DNA from: a bacterium | GTDB lineage: Bacteria > SAR324 > XYD2-FULL-50-16 | Length of the DNA stretch: 42,478 bases | Assembly: GCA_018830885.1 (NCBI GenBank) | Contig: JAHJRI010000013.1 | Span: 1-42,478, forward strand | Reading direction: 5' to 3' | Part shown: one piece after another, positions 34,301-42,391 of the stretch | Layout: the number at the start of each line of letters is the position of its first letter | How positions within the stretch are numbered: the stretch's first letter is position 1 | The notes under the pieces: model-generated | Told to the model about the DNA's origin: nothing | What the model saw: only the letters and a program-made list of their open reading frames with translations | Databases searched by the model: none | Made by a program: the position numbers and the translations under genes

Positions 34301-36928
34301 ATCAGCCTGGGCAAAATAGGCGTCGCCGAGAAGATATATCTCTCCCTGTTATCCGAAACCGGCCGTCATCCGGGAACCCAGGGTGATGTCAACAATGCCT
34401 TGGCGTTTCTCTATTCCGAACTGGGACAATATAAAAAGGCCTTGAAACACTCAGAAGAGGGGGAGCAATCCTATAAAACCGCCGGTCGGCAGAACCGGAT
34501 CCCCGAGGTGTTAAATGCCAGGGGGTTGATATTCCTGAAAATGAACGATTTTGACCAGGCGGAGGTCACCTTTATCAATGCCATTCGGCAGAACGAGCAG
34601 TATCAGAATCCCCTGCTGGATTCAGAGATTACCAACAACCTGGGGGGGCTCTATAAACAGAAGGGGGATCTGGAAAAGGCCCGTGAACAGTTGATGAAAA
34701 CAGCCGAACTTCAGAAGAAGCTTGGCTTCGAATCTCTGCTGGCGCTGACCTATAACAACATTGCGTCGGTATACCTGGATGAAAACAAGTTTGAGGAAGC
34801 ACTCAGCTTTCTCCGGCAGTCCAGAACTTTCGCCGAGCGGTTTCAGTTGAAAAAGGAGATTGCCGGCAGCTGGAACAACGAGGGCATTCTCTTTTTTAAG
34901 CAGGAGAAGTATGAGGAAGCCCGGAAAGCCTTCCTGGAAGCCCTCATTCCCCAGAGAGAGCTGGAGTTGAAGATCGATCTGGCCCGCACGCACAACAACC
35001 TCTCCATCATCGCCGCCAAACGGTTGGATTTCAAAGAGGCCCTGGAGCTGGTCCAGGTCGCTGTCGGTTCCCTCTCTCTCAAACCCCTGGACAAGGATGG
35101 GTTCTTCCCGAATCCCGAGCAGGATTCGGTCCTGGCGCCGGACCTGATGAAAGACGCGTTGCAGTTCAAAGGGGCCTATCTGAGGGAACTCGGGAACCAG
35201 AGCGAAGACCCGCAAGCGAAGGTCCGCTTCCTCGATTTGTCCTACCAGAGTTTTGCCCTGGCAATCGAGATCATCGAGTCTCTCCGGGCGCAGATCAAGG
35301 GAGAGGAGTCACAGAAAAAGCTGCTGCAGGCCAATATCGAAATTTTTCAGCAATTGATCGCCCTTTTGTTTGAATTGGGGACACGGGCGCCAGCGCAGGG
35401 ATTTCATGAAAAAGCGTTTTACTATGCCGAGATGTCACGCGCCCGGTCGTTTCTGGATCAGCTGCAGGAGCAGGTCGCCAGATCCAGTCTGACCCTTCCC
35501 CAGGAGGTCAGAGATCGTGAAAATGATCTCAAAACCCGGATTGCCGATCTGGATGGCTTGATTTTTGTCGAGTTGAAAAAACCCCAGAAGGAACGGGACG
35601 AAAAAAAGATCGAGGCGTGGCAGATCCGAAAAACGGCCACCCTGCTGGAGCACCGGGAATTTACCAGGGAACTGGAGGCAAAATTTCCCGCCTACGCCAG
35701 CCTGAAATACCCGAAAGTCTACGGGGTCAAGGAGACCCAGGCTGAACTGCTGAATGAAAAAAGCATGCTGCTGACCTATTTTGTCGGTGCGGATCAGTCA
35801 TATGGATGGTCGGTGACAAAAAACGGGTTCTCCATGGTTGCCCTGCCACCCAATGCGGATATCGACCAGCTGATCCGCAAATACCGGAAAACCCTGGTCA
35901 ATCCCCTGATCATGGAAGACGAGGATGACAATGAGCTGGTGATTGACTCCACCAAGAGCCACATCGCCATCGGTCTGCAGATCTACCGCAAGCTTGTGTT
36001 CCCCCTGCTGAAGGACCGCGGGGATCAGATCAGCCAGCTCATTCTGATACCTGACGGGGTGCTTTATTATCTGCCCTTTGAGACTGTCCTGACCCAGATT
36101 CATCCCCAGACGGACGAACGGTTTCCCAAGGGTCGGGAGTACCTGCTGCATCGGTATGCCATTCACTACTCACCCTCAGTCTCGGTGCTGGGGATGATCC
36201 AGACCCAGGTCAAAGGCAGGAATGCGGCAGAGATGGCCAAACGCAAGAAATTCCTGGGTTTCGGGGATCCTGAATACAAGCCGGATGACAAGGCCAAAGC
36301 CGGTTTCGTCTATAACAAAACCCTGCAGCAGCAGGGCTTTTATGATCTGGCCCGCCTGTTCAACTCCCGGATAGAATTAAGGGAGATTTCCGCCATCTTT
36401 ACCACATCCAATATCACCTATCTGAGGGAACAGGCAAAGGAATCCACGGTTAAACAGAGTGTGGGGGGCTTTCAATATATCCATTTTGCGACCCATGGTA
36501 TCCTGGACGAACGAAATCCGGAATTTTCCGGGGTTGTGATGAACCTGGTTCAGGACGACAAGCCTGAAGACGGGTTTCTGCAATCCTCAGAGATATTCGA
36601 TCTGAAAATCAATTCCGATCTGGTGGTTCTCTCGGCCTGTGAAACCGGTCTGGGAAAGGTGATCAAAGGGGAGGGCATGGTCGGTCTGACGCGGGCATTT
36701 CTGTTTGCAGGAACCCCTTCCATCGTCGTTTCTCTCTGGACAGTAGCGGACGAGTCGACCTCGAAACTGATGATCTATTTTTACGAGTTCCTGGACGAAG
36801 GCAATCCGAAGGATGAGGCGCTCAGAAAAGCGCGGCTGAAACTGATGCTGGAGCTGGTGGACGACAAGCTGTACTATTCGGATCCCTTTTACTGGGGACC
36901 CTTTATCCTCAACGGCACAAGAATTTAG
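31394..36928 (+). CDS. Large secreted TPR-CHAT domain protein
   Basis: 1844 residues. An N-terminal signal peptide (VNAISIIFLMAILLPLSLSG, about 12-31) exports it. About 1,250 residues of tandem tetratricopeptide-like repeats follow, clearest at 1000-1230 (for example ALKHSEEGEQSYKTAGR, EVLNARGLIFLKMNDFDQAEVTFINAI, LARTHNNLSIIAAKRLDFKEALELV). A coiled-coil linker leads to a C-terminal CHAT caspase-like protease domain (about 1480-1844) with H1701 in HFATHG and C1749 in LSACETG, both catalytic residues kept, and GLTRAFLFAGTPSIVVSLWTVAD. It is probably a periplasmic or surface protease held by TPR contacts. It converges on the CHASE2 cyclase gene with a shared terminator between them. Substrate unknown. 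Confidence 0.93.
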   Translation: MRIRSFMTRPLVNAISIIFLMAILLPLSLSGKPLSPTQLDQIRTQLQSEQDIVVRTKLYVLLIKNAAENQTAENEIPYRLELHRNLMDTSSLRPEYIANLYQLATLYYQNGSYQAALEYYELLFKNLSLTETKIRNLVLQHLSKVSSRLNRTDLEEKYLALYVVSLGKVSSYYETSNGYEMLLQLAAKTQSGKEGYYFENWYQSAVQNGEIKDRKRVLTQWVNFVTQTEASFSPKPFDLLVELLEEQNAQAELQELRRLYAQHTPDEAKKIALFEAIHQTNQEQQKPTELGLLTRLYQFYHNSQNSQNLKKEQTILEILAQRDDYEKRDEALKQLAILSQKNEDWILALNIHQKLLARYPLDSSEEAVLILDNLISISQKLSKDDLVLQYLRQKALTESRFIQDRSRYQSFVLALDIYRRKQDYGAGIALYQEMTRAPFQVSPFPGMVDIHLQGALLMEEQGDYENAVKTYQRSLDTLLGNAQPDLQQAVTIAQRILLLTENHFPGEREIDVLKQITEIHKKRGQPGDQAKTELIIAQKLEKAGNKKSAVGFYNQALASYRIARDEKMVSQLLTLLANLEEGTSGEKLNRLQDLEATQEKSADNRQLLVTRIEIGNYYKSQGDLENAITYYLKAGNSDVPGDSLQTAEALYYGGLLLSQTGKIARSSEVFLKALQKKNPANEKNSVFAQIHQAYAKNLDQQQNPEKALEQINIALGFDLKDLKGSMVETKATILINSNQYKAAEATLTGYLTGLADKRGTTPLMILLAKAQLGSQDLDPALSTLEQAQKMQVSSELTLEQYDILSLKSYTLSLKKEMVAAINNQEELVARLERSEIKEKLGSANLDLARYYLDIGRIPEALKANKQANGWVKEGSDDYLKMLLNFAKISQKQGKAEESLETFNQLREKIKPDSPPEIAAEMYYQRGFTNLSASRLEDALSDFKQAETAYTGLNQQTEVIQSKMAQANVLISLGKIGVAEKIYLSLLSETGRHPGTQGDVNNALAFLYSELGQYKKALKHSEEGEQSYKTAGRQNRIPEVLNARGLIFLKMNDFDQAEVTFINAIRQNEQYQNPLLDSEITNNLGGLYKQKGDLEKAREQLMKTAELQKKLGFESLLALTYNNIASVYLDENKFEEALSFLRQSRTFAERFQLKKEIAGSWNNEGILFFKQEKYEEARKAFLEALIPQRELELKIDLARTHNNLSIIAAKRLDFKEALELVQVAVGSLSLKPLDKDGFFPNPEQDSVLAPDLMKDALQFKGAYLRELGNQSEDPQAKVRFLDLSYQSFALAIEIIESLRAQIKGEESQKKLLQANIEIFQQLIALLFELGTRAPAQGFHEKAFYYAEMSRARSFLDQLQEQVARSSLTLPQEVRDRENDLKTRIADLDGLIFVELKKPQKERDEKKIEAWQIRKTATLLEHREFTRELEAKFPAYASLKYPKVYGVKETQAELLNEKSMLLTYFVGADQSYGWSVTKNGFSMVALPPNADIDQLIRKYRKTLVNPLIMEDEDDNELVIDSTKSHIAIGLQIYRKLVFPLLKDRGDQISQLILIPDGVLYYLPFETVLTQIHPQTDERFPKGREYLLHRYAIHYSPSVSVLGMIQTQVKGRNAAEMAKRKKFLGFGDPEYKPDDKAKAGFVYNKTLQQQGFYDLARLFNSRIELREISAIFTTSNITYLREQAKESTVKQSVGGFQYIHFATHGILDERNPEFSGVVMNLVQDDKPEDGFLQSSEIFDLKINSDLVVLSACETGLGKVIKGEGMVGLTRAFLFAGTPSIVVSLWTVADESTSKLMIYFYEFLDEGNPKDEALRKARLKLMLELVDDKLYYSDPFYWGPFILNGTRI

Positions 36929-36948
36929 ACGCGCGGCCGCTGACCAGC

Positions 36949-36992
36949 AAAAAAAAAAGGATCAGCACAGACAGTGCAAGATCCTTTTTTTT
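36949..36992. terminator. Bidirectional intrinsic terminator
   Basis: A run of A then GGATC pairs with GATCC and a run of T across a 16-nt loop. Read on either strand, the stem is followed by eight or more T, so it can end both the CHAT gene and the convergent cyclase gene. Confidence 0.88.
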
Positions 36993-37006
36993 CGTCCTCA
37001 ATGATC

Positions 37007-39070
37007 CTATCCCTTCTGGGTATGGGTAAAGACCCCGTCCCAGTCTATGGGTGGCGGGTTCTCGATGAACCCCTGGCATCGTTCAATGTAGGTCAGGGAA
37101 GGGCCGTCCTGGGCGATCAGCTTCAGTGCGGATTCGAACACGGGGATCGCCTCCTTAAAATTCCGTTCTTTATACAGCTGCAACCCTTTATTATAGATGG
37201 GCACCAGCTCCGCCATCTTTCCACTGGTCTCATTTTTGCGATCGATCAGGTCGTAAACTGTAATCGGTTCGTTTTTCCCCACGACACGAATTGTATCCAG
37301 TTCACGAACATCAATGAAGTCGGCGGCCTGTTTATAGGTGAACTCTGATATCATGGAGAAGTTCTTGTAGAACTTGTTGGCCCCTTCCAGTCGGGCGGCC
37401 AGGTTCACCGCATCTCCCATGATGGTATAGTCCATGCGTGTCTGGGATCCCATGTTTCCCACGACCATCGGACCTGAATTCACGCCCATGCGGACCAGGA
37501 CCATGGGCAGACCTTCCTTCATCCACTCTTCACGGAGTTTCACAAGGGCCTTCTGCATGTCTATACTGGCATAGCAGCAGAGTTTGGCGTGATCCGGCTG
37601 CGTCAGGGGAGCGCCCCAGAAAGCGATAATGGCATCCCCCTCGAACTTGTCAATGGTCCCGTTATGATGAGAGATGATATCGCACATGGCGGTCAGATAC
37701 TTGTTCAGCAGTGCCACCAGTTCATCGGGGGTCAGACTCTCAGAAATGGTGGAGAAGCCCTGCACATCCGAGAAGAAAGCGGTCATTTCCCGTCGTTCGC
37801 CGCCCAGAGAGAGCTTGTCCGGATCTTCCACCAATGCTTCGATCACGTCGGGGGAGAGATACTGGCCAAAGGCATCCGTGATAAAGCTCTTCTGTTTCCG
37901 TTCCTCAATAAAGAGATAAATATTGATTGCCGTAAAGCCAAGAATGCCTGCCAGGAAGACATAACTCATGGAAAAGACCAGGTCGAGATAGATGTAGGAA
38001 AGGGCACAGAAGGCAAAATAACCGACAAACAGGCCCACCGACGCCAATGCCCGGGGTCTTGGATCTGAGAGAAAGTTTGATGTGATCAGCAGGAGCAGGA
38101 ATATCATGGCGACGACGATTTCTGTGAACGTCGTGGCCGATCGTAGCGGTGCCCCTTTCAGGAGGGTGGCCACCTCTGAGGCAAGGGCTTCCACGCCATA
38201 GACCTTTCCGATGGCGGTATCAAAATAGTCCTGCGAGATCTCGGACGTATCACCGATAAATACAATCTTGTCCTTGAGCAGGGCCTTGTACTCCTCGGTT
38301 TCGGATTCATCGTCCAGGTCCAGCTCGAGAATATCCATGCCTGACAGACCGACAAACGGGTCCCGGCTGATATAGGTTACCCCCGGTTTGACGTAGGGGT
38401 AGTCGATTCGGAAATCGTTAAACTGGTCCAGTTTGATCTTGAGATCCCCCAGGATCAGGAAGCCGTTTTTAATTTTGGGCTCCACGCCCAGATACATGGC
38501 TGCGGTTTTCACAGCGATGGGCCATTCCCCGTATATCTCCCCGACGTCCGGGTAAATCCGGAGCCGGTTCAGCATGGTGCCCAGCTTCTGGTGATTGGAG
38601 TAGGCGGTTGTTGTTGCCTTGTGAATCGTCTCAACGGGATAGATTACCTTCTTAAACTTCCCTTTTTCGAAAGCGACGATGGAGACAACGATGGTGTTAC
38701 CCGCTTTTTTCAGACGTTCCGCAATCTTGGGATCTTCACCGTAGGAGCTCGCGAAATCGAACAGAATATCCACCATCACGACTTTTGCCCCCAAAGCGGA
38801 AACATTCTCCGCGATCTTTCCGATATCGTCTCTGCGCAGGGGAAAACTACCATAATCCTTGAAAAAAGCATCGTCCTGTACGACAATCGCGATTTTCTCA
38901 TAGGGAAACCGGGTCTTTTCCGGATCTCCATAGCTATTCCGCAGAATATGACGGATCGAGACAAACTGGTCCTCAAAGGTCGAAAACCACTCGTTATGTT
39001 CCGCAGGAATCATCAGCAAAAAGACGAGGATTGTAAACAGTAAATCGTACCGTTTCAGCAGATTTTTCAT
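37007..39070 (-). CDS. CHASE2 sensor - class III adenylate cyclase - TPR tail
   Basis: 687 residues. The N-terminal helix (LLFTILVFLLMIP) is followed by an extracytoplasmic CHASE2 domain (about 25-315; IAIVVQDDAFF, VVMVDILFDF, DKIVFIGDTSEISQDYFDTAIG), a set of three membrane helices (about 325-410) and a cytoplasmic class III cyclase domain. Metal aspartates are in FFSDVQGF (about 433) and FEGDAIIAFWG (about 477). The Lys in TIDKFEGD and the Asp in MDYTIMGDAVNLAARLE (about 547) point to ATP, so the product should be cAMP. A short C-terminal TPR-like hairpin follows (YNKGLQLYKERNFKEAIPVFESALKL). ATG 39070 has AAGGAG 9 nt upstream. It lies between the FecR gene (same strand, upstream) and the convergent CHAT gene. 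The CHASE2 ligand is unknown. Confidence 0.95.
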   Translation of the reverse strand: MKNLLKRYDLLFTILVFLLMIPAEHNEWFSTFEDQFVSIRHILRNSYGDPEKTRFPYEKIAIVVQDDAFFKDYGSFPLRRDDIGKIAENVSALGAKVVMVDILFDFASSYGEDPKIAERLKKAGNTIVVSIVAFEKGKFKKVIYPVETIHKATTTAYSNHQKLGTMLNRLRIYPDVGEIYGEWPIAVKTAAMYLGVEPKIKNGFLILGDLKIKLDQFNDFRIDYPYVKPGVTYISRDPFVGLSGMDILELDLDDESETEEYKALLKDKIVFIGDTSEISQDYFDTAIGKVYGVEALASEVATLLKGAPLRSATTFTEIVVAMIFLLLLITSNFLSDPRPRALASVGLFVGYFAFCALSYIYLDLVFSMSYVFLAGILGFTAINIYLFIEERKQKSFITDAFGQYLSPDVIEALVEDPDKLSLGGERREMTAFFSDVQGFSTISESLTPDELVALLNKYLTAMCDIISHHNGTIDKFEGDAIIAFWGAPLTQPDHAKLCCYASIDMQKALVKLREEWMKEGLPMVLVRMGVNSGPMVVGNMGSQTRMDYTIMGDAVNLAARLEGANKFYKNFSMISEFTYKQAADFIDVRELDTIRVVGKNEPITVYDLIDRKNETSGKMAELVPIYNKGLQLYKERNFKEAIPVFESALKLIAQDGPSLTYIERCQGFIENPPPIDWDGVFTHTQKG

Positions 39071-39115
39071 GTCGGCGTACTCCTTAAAACACGGGGTTAC
39101 AGTAAGAGACGACAT

Positions 39116-39465
39116 TCATCATGATCTGTCACCTTAATGTGTCAGTCTGGTTGCATGCAGAAATAGAGACTTCAGAACCAGGGTGTGTATCAGTCGATGC
39201 CAAAGGCTGAACCCCGGCCTGATCGATTTGTCCCGGTTCTTGTGATGATATTGAAAACACCACGGGTGGATGGTTCTGGGTAAGACGACGCCCGGATCAA
39301 CCATGCCCTTACCTTTTTTAACAGAAAATGGCATGTTCTGGGCTCGTTGTAAAGCATGAATTGTCAGTTACTTGATTTTCTCGACCTTGATTTATCTTGA
39401 TTTTTAAAATCCAACAAGCGGATCTGTGGGAACCGCCGCCCGTCTCTGGCAGCGGTTGCATTCGT
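39116..39465. other. 350-bp intergenic region between fecR-domain gene and cyclase gene
   Basis: No credible ORF. An imperfect hairpin AACCGC...GCGGTT (about 39431-39458) lies 10-30 bp after the FecR-gene stop, without a T-run. I found no convincing promoter for the cyclase, so both genes may share one transcript. Confidence 0.4.
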
Positions 39466-40416
39466 CTATTCAATCGTTGCTGTTTTCCACGCTTCCAACT
39501 CTTTACTATAGATATCGTCCAGCTTCAGCTTTTTATAGACCCTGAACAGATAGGGTGTCAGTTCCAGTTCGTCCGGATTTTCCTTAAGATAGCGCTGGTA
39601 TTGATCCATGGCGGCGACCCACATGTCCTGTTTTTCAAAATAGCTGCCAATCATGAAGGAATCTTCGCCAAACGATTCCTGAAGTTCCAGAATTTTTGCA
39701 TGAATATCTGATTTCTGTTGCCCATCGATCCAGCTGACGGTATGGGGATAATGTTTGCCTCTGGATTTATATGGTTTCAGCTCAACAACAGCCATTCCGT
39801 CTTTCAAAACTCTGATTTTGTAGTCTTTTTCCCCTGCAAAGGGTTTGACTTTCACCCTGACGACCGGTTCGCTGGTTGCCGGAACGTCATAGGCTGTTTC
39901 ACCGATTTCGAGCTGATAGTTGTATTCGGGGCCCACATTGTTCCAGACGATAAAGGGATACTCGTCGGTTAAGGCCACATTCCTGACGGCTGCGATCTTG
40001 ACCGATCTTTTCTTGTGGCTCCGTCTCACCGTTGTGTAGGACTGGGCTTTTGAGAACTTATTCATCAATCCGCTCAAAAGCTTGCTGGATGATTCAGCGG
40101 TTTCCAGGCTGCCACTTTTGGCCATCAATTTGTCACTGGTCACTTCAATCAGTGAATCGGGGCCGATCGTCATCGTCAAACCGGACTCATTCATGGTCAC
40201 GGAAGCAGTTGATCCGGGACCTGTTTTCACCTGGTAGCCGGAAAACAGGAACTTGCTGCGGCGCACCTTTTTCCAGGTCTTGCCATTTTTGGTGTATTCC
40301 ACCTGGCCGTTGGCCTGGAAGAGAACCCCGACAGGATCCTTTTTTCCTGCATAGACGTTTCCGGCAAAAAATAAAACCAGAGTGGCAACAACAATCAGTT
40401 TAAACAGTGCTTTCAT
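39466..40416 (-). CDS. Secreted FecR-domain protein
   Basis: 316 residues with a type I signal peptide (MKALFKLIVVATLVLFFAGNVYA, cleavage after VYA). A FecR domain follows (about 25-110; VGVLFQANGQVEYTKNGKTWKKVRRSKFLFSGYQVKTGPGSTASVTMNESGLTMTIGPDSLIEV). The central beta domain (PFIVWNNVGPEYNYQLEIGE...VRVKVKPFAGEKDYKIRVL) is of the kind that recurs in surface proteins, and the C-terminus is a TPR-like helix pair (SYFEKQDMWVAAMDQYQRYLKENPD). ATG 40416 has GGAGAAC upstream. In classical systems FecR is an anti-sigma regulator; here there is no membrane helix or sigma-factor partner, so it is more likely a free periplasmic sensing or scaffold protein for the neighbouring cyclase. Confidence 0.9.
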   Translation of the reverse strand: MKALFKLIVVATLVLFFAGNVYAGKKDPVGVLFQANGQVEYTKNGKTWKKVRRSKFLFSGYQVKTGPGSTASVTMNESGLTMTIGPDSLIEVTSDKLMAKSGSLETAESSSKLLSGLMNKFSKAQSYTTVRRSHKKRSVKIAAVRNVALTDEYPFIVWNNVGPEYNYQLEIGETAYDVPATSEPVVRVKVKPFAGEKDYKIRVLKDGMAVVELKPYKSRGKHYPHTVSWIDGQQKSDIHAKILELQESFGEDSFMIGSYFEKQDMWVAAMDQYQRYLKENPDELELTPYLFRVYKKLKLDDIYSKELEAWKTATIE

Positions 40417-40786
40417 ATTATGTTCTCCGTTCAGTGTTGGCTGGTATTGCTCATATAATACAAACCAGGCTGAGGTGATCGGTATTTTCGATCTGTTGTC
40501 CATCAAAAGGAACCTTTTTCACAACCTGAAATATTTTATTGAGTTCCATCCTAGTTCAAACCGGCTATTTATGCAAGGCTGGATTAGATAATCCAAAAGC
40601 GGTGAAAGCCTGTTGAAGTCAAAGACAGCAACGTGTTTGAATACGGACTGACCTGCACTCGGGTCCACAAACGACTGATTGTCCCCCAACCCGGGGGTTT
40701 CACCAGGACGGTCAGAGCCATGGCGCCGTCTTTGACCCTGGAATTGTAATGGATCTCTTCCATTTCAGTTTTATTGAAACTTATTA

Positions 40787-40816
40787 TTGATGTTATCCCA
40801 TCCACTATTGTATAAG
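40787..40816 (+). promoter_or_regulatory. Possible promoter for the CoA-binding protein gene
   Basis: TTGATG (40787-40792), an 18-bp spacer and TATAAG (40811-40816) lie about 135 bp before ATG 40952. The rest of the 40417-40951 gap holds nothing I can support. Confidence 0.4.
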
Positions 40817-40951
40817 TATACTCAGTAGGCCGCGGGTTGAGCCGGATGAGAGCGTGATATCGAATCGACCGGCGCAACTGAAAATGGGCCTTTTTTGAAA
40901 CCTGGTATCGGTTCCCGGATATTTGTAGATGATGGATCACCATTAAAAGAT

Positions 40952-41368
40952 ATGAACATGGCATTAGATGTTGATGAGGCGCTTGAAATCATTCGCTATA
41001 ATAAAAGGGTCGCTATTGTCGGATTGTCACCCAGACCGGACCGCCCCAGTTTTCAGGTTGCCCAGTTTCTGCTGCAGAAAGGTTTCAGTATTATTCCGGT
41101 GAATCCGGCTCACAAAAAAATTCTCGATCAGACCGGTGTGGCAAGCCTCGCGGATCTGGAACCGGACGACGTTGACTGGGTTGATTTTTTTGTCGGTCCG
41201 GGCAGACTGCCGGATTTTGCCAATGATATCATTCGGCTGTCACCCAAACTGGTTTGGTGTCAAATCGGCGTCGTCAATCCCCGATTCAATCAACGGCTTG
41301 AAAACGCCAGAATCCCTTTCATCGCTGACGTCTGCCCAAAAATGGAATGGAAGGAGAATTGGCCATAA
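40952..41368 (+). CDS. CoA-binding domain protein (YccU-like)
   Basis: 138 residues, a single Rossmann-type CoA-binding domain as in YccU and the N-terminus of succinyl-CoA synthetase alpha: KRVAIVGLSPRPDRPSFQVAQFLLQKGFSIIPVNPAHKKIL, then VDWVDFFVGPGRLPDFANDII and PKLVWCQIGVVN. The end reads ADVCPKMEWKENWP, where family members carry a Cys in D-x-C-x-K/M. ATG 40952 (or 40958) begins just before the domain; the frame is open upstream without a better start. It overlaps the chorismate-mutase-like gene by 22 bp. Biological role in this family is poorly known. Confidence 0.88.
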   Translation: MNMALDVDEALEIIRYNKRVAIVGLSPRPDRPSFQVAQFLLQKGFSIIPVNPAHKKILDQTGVASLADLEPDDVDWVDFFVGPGRLPDFANDIIRLSPKLVWCQIGVVNPRFNQRLENARIPFIADVCPKMEWKENWP

Positions 41369-41988
41369 ACCGAACCCAGCCTATGACAGTTCCGGATCTT
41401 GCAAACGACCCGCTGATGATCGATATGCGGCGGTCGATTGATCATTTTGACACCGCATTTCTCCATCTGTTGGCAGAACGAATGCGGATTGTCCGTAAAA
41501 TCATCGCTCTTAAACAGAGACAGGATATTGATCTCCGACAGAGTGACGCCAGAAAGCAGGACATGAAAGAGATTATAGAAATGTCCGTGCAATTGAAACT
41601 GGAGCGGCATTTCTTTAAGAAAATCCTTGATCTTGTCTTTCAGGACGCCATTACCCAGTATGCACAGGAGGATCAAACAGGCTCTTTTCAGGCACCGGCG
41701 ATGGATTTCCAGTCCCTGTCACTGCCTGAACTGCGAAAAAGCCTGCTGAACCTGGACAAATCCCTTTGCTTTGTCCTGGCGGAGCGGTTCTGCGTGGTGA
41801 AGCGGATCGGTCTTTACAAGGAAAGTCTGAATATTCCTCCGCTGGATCCGGTGCGGTGGCAACAGGTGCTGGATGACAAAGCTGATGCCTCGCAGAAACT
41901 CGGCATCAGTGTCTCCCTGGTCAAAAATATTTTCAATGCCATCCATGAAGTTGCCCTGGCGATCGAGGAGGATATCAAGATTTCCTAG
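41347..41988 (+). CDS. Tandem AroQ-type chorismate mutase-like protein
   Basis: 213 residues made of two all-helical domains like AroQ chorismate mutase, which turns chorismate into prephenate. Domain 1 (about 20-105) has DMRRSIDHFDTAFLHLLAERMRIVRKIIALKQ, then SDARKQDM and ITQYAQ. Domain 2 (about 118-210) has LPELRKSLLNLDKSLCFVLAERFCVVKRIGLYKE, then LDPVRWQQVL and EVALAIEED. Both keep the two arginines and a lysine of the active site. The Glu that usually follows the third Arg (RE in DPxRE) is K in domain 1 and W in domain 2; the final Gln is present only in domain 1. It may be a diverged mutase or a shikimate-pathway sensor. The start at 41347 is uncertain; ATG 41383 is the alternative. Confidence 0.8.
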   Translation: MEGELAINRTQPMTVPDLANDPLMIDMRRSIDHFDTAFLHLLAERMRIVRKIIALKQRQDIDLRQSDARKQDMKEIIEMSVQLKLERHFFKKILDLVFQDAITQYAQEDQTGSFQAPAMDFQSLSLPELRKSLLNLDKSLCFVLAERFCVVKRIGLYKESLNIPPLDPVRWQQVLDDKADASQKLGISVSLVKNIFNAIHEVALAIEEDIKIS

Positions 41989-42068
41989 TCCATACCATCG
42001 GGATAACTATTTTTATACAAATAAACAAATAGATAAAACATTTTATACACGGCTCTTCTATTTGCCCA

Positions 42069-42097
42069 TTGACACAGAGATCTCAGTCAGGTAAAAA
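42069..42097 (+). promoter_or_regulatory. Promoter of tRNA-Ala
   Basis: TTGACA (42069-42074), a 17-bp spacer and TAAAAA (42092-42097) end 15 bp before the tRNA 5' end. Confidence 0.7.
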
Positions 42098-42112
42098 TTT
42101 AGGTTATCGAAC

Positions 42113-42189
42113 GGGGGCTTAGCTCATTTGGCTAGAGCGCAACGCTGGCAGCGTTGAGGTAATGGGTTCGACTCCCATAGCCTCCACCA
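42113..42189 (+). tRNA. tRNA-Ala (anticodon GGC)
   Basis: A 77-nt cloverleaf with encoded CCA: acceptor stem GGGGGCT/AGCCTCC with one G-U pair, D arm AGCTCATTTGGCTAGAGC, anticodon stem CAACG/CGTTG with loop CTGGCAG (anticodon GGC) and T arm ATGGG TTCGACT CCCAT. GGC reads GCC/GCU alanine codons. Confidence 0.96.
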
Positions 42190-42249
42190 CACATCCCACC
42201 AAAAAACACCGTAATACCAGAGTAATATAGAAATATCCGAATCACCAAA

Positions 42250-42391
42250 CGAAACCTGATCAAACCTGAATACCCGCAATCACAATAAAGACAGGCGATT
42301 GCGCGGATGTAAAGAATCACACTGTAAAAACACATAAAAACAGTATAGTAAGCATTTATTCGGTAAATCAAACCTGATTGAAACCTGAATA
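42250..42391 (+). repeat. Two pairs of AAACCTGA direct repeats downstream of tRNA-Ala
   Basis: AAACCTGA occurs at 42252-42259, 42262-42269, 42370-42377 and 42381-42388, as two pairs with 10-11 bp period. The region is AT-rich and has no ORF of interest. Such helically phased short repeats behind a tRNA gene resemble integrase arm or excisionase sites. Nothing else is seen between 42190 and the window end. Confidence 0.6.

Noticed and set aside
31394-36928. TPR-CHAT protein as a type III-E CRISPR effector partner (Csx29-like)
   Set aside because: It has an export signal, and no Cas gene or CRISPR array lies in the window.
39466-40416. Classical FecIR iron-signalling system
   Set aside because: No ECF sigma gene or TonB receptor nearby, and the protein is secreted without a membrane helix.
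40584-40964. 126-codon minus-strand ORF upstream of the CoA-binding gene
   Set aside because: Covers the likely promoter of the opposite gene, overlaps its start, has no ribosome site and no recognisable fold.
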